Of a stretch of DNA of 14,713 nucleotides, positions 7,318-13,900 are shown one piece after another. Under the pieces are notes generated by a model. The model was not told where the DNA came from. It searched no databases and saw only the letters and a list, made by a program, of their open reading frames with translations. Within the stretch, counting starts at the first letter, position 1. Every line of letters begins with the position of its first letter. Source of the DNA: Kiritimatiellia bacterium (lineage in GTDB: Bacteria; Verrucomicrobiota; Kiritimatiellia; RFP12; UBA1067); the NCBI GenBank assembly GCA_024405335.1, contig JAKSOX010000031.1:1-14713 (forward strand), read 5' to 3'. The translations under genes and the position numbers were made by a program.

Positions 7318-7322
7318 CCTCC
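7318..7322 (-). promoter_or_regulatory. Ribosome binding site of the LUD gene
   Basis: GGAGG, five bases before the ATG at 7312; a strong Shine-Dalgarno sequence that fixes this start. Confidence 0.75.
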
Positions 7323-7344
7323 GTGATTCGGTTCTTGGTGGCGC

Positions 7345-7350
7345 ATTATA
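7345..7350 (-). promoter_or_regulatory. -10 box (TATAAT) of the LUD-uvrC operon
   Basis: A perfect TATAAT lies 32 bases upstream of the LUD start codon, giving an expected leader of about 25 nt. No good -35 is visible: the hexamer 17 bases upstream is TTCCTC. The box lies in the short gap after the beta-barrel gene (stop at 7401), so it marks the boundary between two transcription units. I see no convincing hairpin terminator in 7351-7400. Confidence 0.55.
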
Positions 7351-7400
7351 GCACGCCGAACGGGGACGAGGAAAGCGAAAAAGGAAAAGCGTCAGAATCT

Positions 7401-8552
7401 TTAGAATTCATGGCCGATGGCGACCCTGAACCCCCAGTCGCCGTGCCCGATCCGGCCGTTGACGGTGCGACCCGAAACGTCCAAATCGTCCCCGCCGAAC
7501 CGCCAAAGCGCCTCGCCAGCCAGCGTCCAATCGCGCCACCGCAGGGAAAGTCCGCCGCCAAGCAGCCCCAACGCACGCCATTCGCGGGCGTCGCCGCGCT
7601 CTGAACACGTCGAACCGTCCGTTCCGGCGACGTGCATCGTCCATTCGAACTCGCGCCGCGACACTTCCACGCCGACCGACGCAAACACCCGAAACCAATC
7701 ATACGGCTCCCACCACGGACGCGCCAGCAGCTCGATCGAATACTCGCGGTAGTCGCCGTCGCCGCGATAGCGCAGCGCATGCGCCGACGACCCGTCCCCG
7801 GAAGGCGTTGCGACGTCCCTGACTTTCCAGGCCGAAGTCGCGAGTTCCGCACCTGGTCCGTCGTACGTCCCCGCGCCCCACATGCCGTCGTGGTATTGCG
7901 TGCCCCGCTCGTTTTCGATAACGTATTGCGCCGTGTCGCCGGAATCGTTCCACCACTCGTAATAGCCCGCACGGGCGGCCGTGCCGCTCGCCTTCCAAAG
8001 TCCGCGCTGGAAGTAGTAGGCGAACGCCGCCGCCGCGTCGACGCCCCAGGGGCGCGCGCCGCCGTCGCGGAAGAACTCGCGCGCCAACTCGACGCGCAGG
8101 CCGGGCATCCATTTGGAGGAATCGTCGCCGCAGCCGCCCGCCGCCGACGCCGCAGTCGGCTCGGAATACGCCGTGCGTTCCGTGAATCCGACCCGTCCGT
8201 CCGGATCCGGACCCGTCGGATCGTGCAAACGCCAATTCCACGAGTAGCCGGGATCGTTCGCCGACCCCGAATCGACGGGATTGAACCACGCGTCGCCGTC
8301 GAACTTCCGCACGCCGTCATGCGCCGCGCCGGAACCCTCGGCGTAGGCGTCGGCTTTGGAACGTCCCTCGGCGAGCCGCCCGAATCCGCTCGCGGAAAAC
8401 ATCTCGGCGCCGTTCGAGTTCATCCGCGGGCGTATTCCGCCGATCACCGAAGCCCCGACGCTGACGCGCCATTCGCCGCCTGGCGCTTCCGCCGCGGCGA
8501 TTGAGCAGCACGCGGAAAACGACCACAGCAGAAGCACCAGCGGCCGCTTCAT
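7401..8552 (-). CDS. Probable outer-membrane beta-barrel protein
   Basis: A 383-residue protein with an N-terminal signal peptide (MKRPLVLLLW, then a small-residue region ending near AAAEA at 19-23). The mature part is built of alternating amphipathic strands rich in W, Y, F and G: WRVSVGASVIGG (28-39), LRVELAREFF (152-161), VDAAAAFAYYFQRG (171-184), YSIELLARPWW (271-281), FRVFASVGVEV (287-297) and GDWGFRVAIGHEF at the end. The last residue is phenylalanine, the usual signal for outer-membrane insertion by BamA. Residues 60-145 and 195-265 look like long surface loops. The open frame extends upstream, but that part overlaps the previous gene; ATG at 8552 has GGAGG seven bases before it and overlaps the preceding stop as ATGA, so translation is coupled. 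I infer that it works with the two beta-helix proteins; the barrel call is from strand pattern only. Confidence 0.75.
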   Translation of the reverse strand: MKRPLVLLLWSFSACCSIAAAEAPGGEWRVSVGASVIGGIRPRMNSNGAEMFSASGFGRLAEGRSKADAYAEGSGAAHDGVRKFDGDAWFNPVDSGSANDPGYSWNWRLHDPTGPDPDGRVGFTERTAYSEPTAASAAGGCGDDSSKWMPGLRVELAREFFRDGGARPWGVDAAAAFAYYFQRGLWKASGTAARAGYYEWWNDSGDTAQYVIENERGTQYHDGMWGAGTYDGPGAELATSAWKVRDVATPSGDGSSAHALRYRGDGDYREYSIELLARPWWEPYDWFRVFASVGVEVSRREFEWTMHVAGTDGSTCSERGDAREWRALGLLGGGLSLRWRDWTLAGEALWRFGGDDLDVSGRTVNGRIGHGDWGFRVAIGHEF

Positions 8553-10918
8553 CGGGCCACCTCCGCTTCCAGGCGGAAAAACCGCATTCCTTCGGGAACG
8601 GTCGACGAAAACGCGCCGTCCTCGCCGACGTCCACCTCGCCGACCTTTTGCCATTCGCCGCCAAGTTCCGAACATCCCCAAAGCACCACCTTCGCGTTCG
8701 CCACGGGCTTGATTTTCCCGACGAGCCGTTCGCCGATCCGGAATTCCGCGAACGCCGCCGGCACCGGAACGGCGGCCGGCAGTTTCGCCGCCGAAACGGA
8801 ACGCGCCGTCCGCGGGACGGACGCGATTTCGGCGAAGCGCAGCACCCCCTTCACCGCCAACGAAACCGAAACCGGCCGCTTCGCGTCGTGGACGCCGAAC
8901 AGGCGGTTCTCCGGCGGCACGTACCCCCAGCGATCGGGGTCGCCCGGATACTGCACGAAAGTCTCCGGATCGACGCCGAACCAGAACACGTCGCCCGCCG
9001 CCGCCGTCCGCAACTGCGCCATGCACGAATCCGGCAAGTCGAACTCCTCCCCTCCGCAAATCAGCGTCACGCCCGCGACGTCGGCGCCGGCTCCACCGAC
9101 GAACCGCACCTCCAGCCGCGGATAGTAGAGCCCGTCGCCGCGGTTGTGGTACCAGGTGGTGCTGACGATTTCAATCGTGGTCGTGGTGGCGCACTCGAAC
9201 GCGCCGATCGAATGGCCCAGCGGACGCGATCCGTAGGGAACGCCGTCGTAGTCCAGCGCGTCCTGAACGAGTCCCTGCGCCGCGACCGGGTTGTACCCGT
9301 CATCCGCCAACCGCAGCGACGCGCCGCCGTAGGCCGTGGCGTCGACGCCCGAAAGGCAGCAGTTCGTCGAAACCGGAACGCCCTCTTCGACCTCCGCGCG
9401 GCCGTACGCCGCGTGGTCGGCGACCAACGCGGTCCCGTCGCCCCCGCCGACGAACACGTCCGTTTCCCCGTTGTTGTCCGCGACGAGGCAGTTCACCAAG
9501 GCCGCCGACGCGCCGTAGACGTCCACCGCGCCCCGGTTCGAGCCGCGCACCGTGGCGTTGCTCATCGTCAGCGCGGCGCCGCTCTCCACGGACACCGCGC
9601 CGCCGTAGCCGTCCGCCGCAACCACGTTGTTGGAGAAGATCGACGTGGAAATCGTCAGCGCGTCGCCGCAGGAGAAAACCGCGCCCCCGGAAAAGCCGGA
9701 GCCGTTCCCCAGGAACGCCGCGCACGAAACGTCCGCCGACGTGCCCGCCGCGGCGTAGATCGCGCCGCCGTAGGATTCCGTGGCCGACGCGGCGCGGTTG
9801 CCCTCGAACGCGACGTGCCGCCCGGACACTTCGAGCGAGAACCCCGCGCAGGTCACGGCGATGGCGCCGCCCGCCGTCCAGAAAGCGGCGCCCGCGACGT
9901 CGTTCGTGGCCAAATTGCCGCGGAACGCCGTGCCCGCCCCGACGGCGATTCCGGTCGGTTGCGAAACGCCTTCGACGCCGACCATGCAGATCGCCCCGCC
10001 CGACAGCCCCGCGACGTTCGCCTCGAACGCGCAGCCCCCGACGTCCCCGGCGGCGGCCGCCAACGCCACCGCGCCCTCCGCGAAAATCGCACCGCCGTCG
10101 CAATCGGCCGCGTTGTCCTCGAAACGGCAGCCCGCGAGTTCGAGCGCAATCGGCAACTCGTCGCCGTCCGCCGCGCGCATCGTGCAAATGGCGCCGCCGT
10201 TCACCGCCGCGTTGCCGACGAACGACGACCCGGCTACCGCCAGCCGCACGTCCTCCGCCGCCGCGCTCGCGTAGATCGCGCCGCCGTAGCCGTTCCAGGC
10301 CGAAACCCGCCCACCCTCGAACGTGCAGTTCTCCACCGCCGAATCGCCAGTCAGCAGCAGCGCGCACACCGCGCCGCCGAACTCCTCGGCGAAGCAGCCC
10401 GCGAACGCGCAGTCCGCGATCGTGAAACTGCCGCCTTCGACCGCGATCGCCCCGCCGTTCCGCCAACCCGGCCCCGCCGCCGCGTCGCAGGTGAAGGCGA
10501 GGTTGGACCAGGTTGAGGTTTGGAAGGTTTGGGAAGCTTGGAAGGTTTGGAAGGTTTGAGTGTTGTGGCCGTCGAAAATGCTCTTGTCCGCGACGCCCTT
10601 CAGCACCGTGCCCGCGCCGCCGACGAAAACGAAGCCGCGCGACGGATTGAACTTGAGCGAATCGACCGCGATTTCGCCGTCGGCGAAGCGGATCGTCGCC
10701 CCGTCGAACGCCGCCGCGTCGAGCGCCGAGAAGTCGAAGCTCGCGCCGCCGTTTGCCGCCCGGTTGGTGAACGAAAGCTCGCCGCCCGCCCACGACGTGC
10801 CGGCCGGCAGCGGCGTCGGCGCATCACACGTGCATGTCGCCCAGGGCGGATTCGCATCCGCCCGGGCGAAGCCCGCGAGACCGGCGACAAGCGCAAACAA
10901 TGCCGTCTTCGTCGTCAT
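8549..10918 (-). CDS. Secreted Pmp-like right-handed beta-helix protein (smaller paralogue)
   Basis: A 789-residue protein. Residues 1-20 are a signal peptide (MTTKTALFALVAGLAGFARA). An N-terminal module (about 40-115: FDFSALD, GATIRFADGEI, FVFVGG, KSIFDG) precedes a long right-handed parallel beta-helix with ten to eleven GGA(I/V) turns at about 155, 181, 212, 241, 275, 307, 350, 384, 411 and 439, interleaved with FxxN motifs (FVGN, FEDN, FEAN, FRGN, FEGN, FLGN, FSNN). Both motifs define chlamydial Pmp adhesins. IGAFE (571-575) closes the helix. About 165 further residues include a C-terminal domain (about 742-789) ending in MRFFRLEAEVAR. There are about twenty cysteines, many stacked at equivalent turns. 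No barrel domain is present. A Q/T/F-rich insertion at 121-135 comes from a DNA minisatellite. It follows its larger paralogue by 24 nt. Adhesion or surface display is inference. Confidence 0.85.
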   Translation of the reverse strand: MTTKTALFALVAGLAGFARADANPPWATCTCDAPTPLPAGTSWAGGELSFTNRAANGGASFDFSALDAAAFDGATIRFADGEIAVDSLKFNPSRGFVFVGGAGTVLKGVADKSIFDGHNTQTFQTFQASQTFQTSTWSNLAFTCDAAAGPGWRNGGAIAVEGGSFTIADCAFAGCFAEEFGGAVCALLLTGDSAVENCTFEGGRVSAWNGYGGAIYASAAAEDVRLAVAGSSFVGNAAVNGGAICTMRAADGDELPIALELAGCRFEDNAADCDGGAIFAEGAVALAAAAGDVGGCAFEANVAGLSGGAICMVGVEGVSQPTGIAVGAGTAFRGNLATNDVAGAAFWTAGGAIAVTCAGFSLEVSGRHVAFEGNRAASATESYGGAIYAAAGTSADVSCAAFLGNGSGFSGGAVFSCGDALTISTSIFSNNVVAADGYGGAVSVESGAALTMSNATVRGSNRGAVDVYGASAALVNCLVADNNGETDVFVGGGDGTALVADHAAYGRAEVEEGVPVSTNCCLSGVDATAYGGASLRLADDGYNPVAAQGLVQDALDYDGVPYGSRPLGHSIGAFECATTTTIEIVSTTWYHNRGDGLYYPRLEVRFVGGAGADVAGVTLICGGEEFDLPDSCMAQLRTAAAGDVFWFGVDPETFVQYPGDPDRWGYVPPENRLFGVHDAKRPVSVSLAVKGVLRFAEIASVPRTARSVSAAKLPAAVPVPAAFAEFRIGERLVGKIKPVANAKVVLWGCSELGGEWQKVGEVDVGEDGAFSSTVPEGMRFFRLEAEVAR
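8560..8564 (-). promoter_or_regulatory. Ribosome binding site of the beta-barrel gene, inside the upstream gene
   Basis: GGAGG, seven bases before the ATG at 8552 and located within the last codons of the 789-residue beta-helix gene. It decides the start of a frame that is open much further upstream. Confidence 0.7.
10516..10560 (-). repeat. Imperfect 9-bp tandem repeat (about five units) inside a coding region
   Basis: Five near-copies of TCCAAACCT (minus strand; one unit is 8 and one 10 bases) run head to tail. They encode the low-complexity stretch QTFQTFQASQTFQT at residues 121-134 of the beta-helix protein. The base composition is clearly lower in GC than the flanking codons. The frame is kept because the 8- and 10-base units compensate each other. 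Confidence 0.85.
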
Positions 10919-10942
10919 TTGCCGCCTGCCGCCGTCTCATCC

Positions 10943-13900
10943 TCACTTTTCGACAGGAGCGAGCTTGAAGAACTGCTGGCTCGCGCCATCGTCCGGCAGC
11001 TCGAACGAGAACGCTCCTTCGCCGTCGGTCGTCGGCTGCGCGACCGGCGTCCATTCGCCGGACGAGAGGTCGGTCGTGCCGAGCACCTTGAGCTTCATGC
11101 CCGCCGCATCGACGTCCACGAGCGTCTTGCCGGTCGACTCGTCCACAACTGAGGCCCATGCCTCGCCGGCCGCCTTGCCGTCCGTGAAGGCGAACTTCGT
11201 GAAGGTGAACTTCGTCGCAAGGTGGCTCCTCAGCGCATCCAGATCGGCATCCGTCACCGTGCCGGCCGTGCCGCCGCGGCCGCCGCGGCCGCTGCCGCCC
11301 TGCGGCTGCGGGCAATACACGTAGAGGAAGAACGGAATCGCCGGGTATTCGCGGCTAATCGTCATCTCGCTGACGCTCGGCTCCGCCGGATACCACACGC
11401 CCGTCTTCGCGTAGCCGCTGAACGGCGTATTGCCCACCGTCGGAATGACCTCCAGCGTGCCCGTGCCGGTCTCGGACCACTTGCCCTCCTCGTCGAGGAG
11501 CGTCACCCAGACCGTATGGTCCAGTCCGTTGTCCGGATCGTCCCACCAGCCGTTCACCACCTTGTAGGTGATCTTGCGCTGGTACTTGTCGGGGATGTTG
11601 TCATCGCCGCCCGACGACTTCGCGTAGAAGACCTTGAGCACCAGACGTCCGTGGGCGTCGTCTTCCACCATGCCGTCGAAGAGCGTCACCGTGCCGTTCG
11701 TCAGCGTGCCCTCGTGGAACGGATCGAGCACGTAGCCCGTCGGCGGCGCGATCTTCGCGACCACGTTGCTGCCGTTCAAACTGCCCAGCTGGACCTCCTC
11801 CAGCAGACGGTCGTAGTCGTCGACGTCGCCCTCGGACTTCTCGCAGGCGTAGTAGCGCACCAGGTACGACGTGATCCAGTAGTTGGTCGTCGCCGTGCCC
11901 GAGTAGTCGCCGATGCCGGTCACGACCACCAGCGCCTTGTCCGTCGAATCGACGTCGTTCTCGAACGAGACCGTGTAGTCGACGCCTTCCGTCAGCTCGA
12001 CGCGCGTGAACGGATTCGTCACCACGACGCTCGTCGGATGCACCCGCGTGCCCGTCCACGCGAGTTCCAGCGGATCGACGGCGATCTCGAAGCCGAGTTC
12101 CTCGATCGGATAGATCGCCGGCGTCTCAAACGCGCCCATCGAGGTGCCCCAGAACTTCGAGCCGTACTCGGCGCCCTCGATGTCGGTCACGCCGGACTGC
12201 GGATAGCCGAGCGCCGCCACCTTGTTGTACTCGTTGGTGGCGAGGTACACCGTCTCGCCGCGGTAGACCTCGGCGGCCACGCAGTTTTCGAGGTTGTTGG
12301 AGCTGGCGATTTCAGTCGCCCCCGCCAGCACCAGCTTGCCGTACGCCGTGAATGTGAGCTCGTAGCCCAGCGTCTCCTCGATCCAGATGTCGGCCTCCGC
12401 GCCGTTGTCGACGACCACGCAGTTGCGGATCACGACCGGCGTCGCATACGCGCTGACCGCCTCGACGTTGGACCGGCGGAAGGTCGAGTTGACGACCGCC
12501 GACTCCGCGTCGTATTCGAGGTCGAGCGCCGCGCCGACGGCCGCCTGGCCCTCGACGAGGTTGCCGTCGAACACGCACGTGTCGACGAACGTCCGCGCAC
12601 TTTCGACGTCGGAAAGCGCGCCACCGGCCGCATACCGGTCGCCGGTCGAGCCGCCCGCAACCGCCCGGTTGTCGACGAAGTACGTCTTCTCGATGACGCT
12701 TTCGCAGCCGCTCGCCGTGCAGATCGCGCCGCCGTAGACGCCGAAGATCTCCACCGCGTCGCCGGTGCACGCCGCCACGTTGTTCGTGAAGAGCGCGTTG
12801 CGCACGCTGAGCGTGCAGTTCTCCGGCAGGTTGATCGCGCCGCCCAGCGCCTCGCCGGCCCAGTCGTTCGTGACCATGTTGCACGCGAAGACCGTGTTCG
12901 AGCCGACGAACACCTCGTTGTCCACGTGCGCGTCCTCGACGCCGTCGATGGCCAGCGCGCCGCCGTAGACGCCCGCTTCGTTGTACGCGAAGAACGTGCC
13001 GCGGCCGGCTTCCGAATCGGCAATCGTCACCTTGCCGACGGCGCAGATCGCACCACCGTTGTACTCGGCGGTGTTGCCGTTGAACGTCGAGCGGACGATC
13101 TCGAGTGCGATCGGTTCCTCAAGGGCGTCCATCGGCGAGGTGCAGATCGCGCCGCCGCTCTCCGCCTCGTTCAGCGTGAAGACGCAGTCGGCGACGGTGA
13201 GCGGGGCCGGCTCAGCCTTCTTGCCGAGCGGGCCCGCCGCCAGAAGCGGTGCCCTGCCGCCGACAGCGTAGATCGCGCCGCCCAGACCGCTCGCGGGATC
13301 CACCGAGCAGCCCGTGAACGTCGAGTTCGTGATCAGGCCGCCATCGCCAAGGCCCGCCGCGTAGATCGCGCCGCCCATCTGACCCGCCGTGAGGTCCGCG
13401 AACGCGCAGTCCGCAACCGTCAATGTGGCCACGTTCTCCACGCTGATCGCGCCGCCGCCGCCCTCGATCTCCGTACCCGGCAACGCCGTGAAGGCGAGGT
13501 TGCGCCAGACGAATTCCCGACTCGACGACCCCATTTCGCCCAGCGGTCCGCTGGCCGTCAGCAGATGTCCTCCGCTTATTCTCGACTGGAATATGCTCTT
13601 GCCCGTCGACACCAGCACCGTGTGCTTGCCGAGGTCGGGCAGCACCGGCCCCTTGCCGCCGAGCAGCACGGGTTTCATCTGCTCTTCCTCGGGCTTCACC
13701 GGCGTGAACGGCTTGTCCTCAATCACGACCGCCGCGCTGTCCGCGCCGACGAAGGTGAGTCCTTCGAGGTCGGAGTCACACGTGAATTGGTCGACGTGGA
13801 ACTGCCCCGCCGCGAAGCGAATCGTGCCGTCATCGATCCAGCGCGTGTCAATCGCCCCGAAGTCGAAGCCGATCATCTCGCCGACCTCGCCCGTCGTGCG

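Noticed and set aside
7351..7400. Terminator or small RNA between the barrel gene and the LUD promoter
   Set aside because: The stretch is A/G-rich on the plus strand but I could find no stem longer than four base pairs.
7401..9059. A longer version (552 residues) of the barrel protein starting at 9059
   Set aside because: The extension overlaps the beta-helix gene and would put the clear signal peptide in mid-protein; GGAGG and the ATGA overlap support 8552.
8501..10516. A long plus-strand open frame opposite the smaller beta-helix gene, and similar ones at 3399-4811 and 5470-6930
   Set aside because: Same cause: GC-rich third positions keep antisense frames open. No start context, signal or motif supports them.
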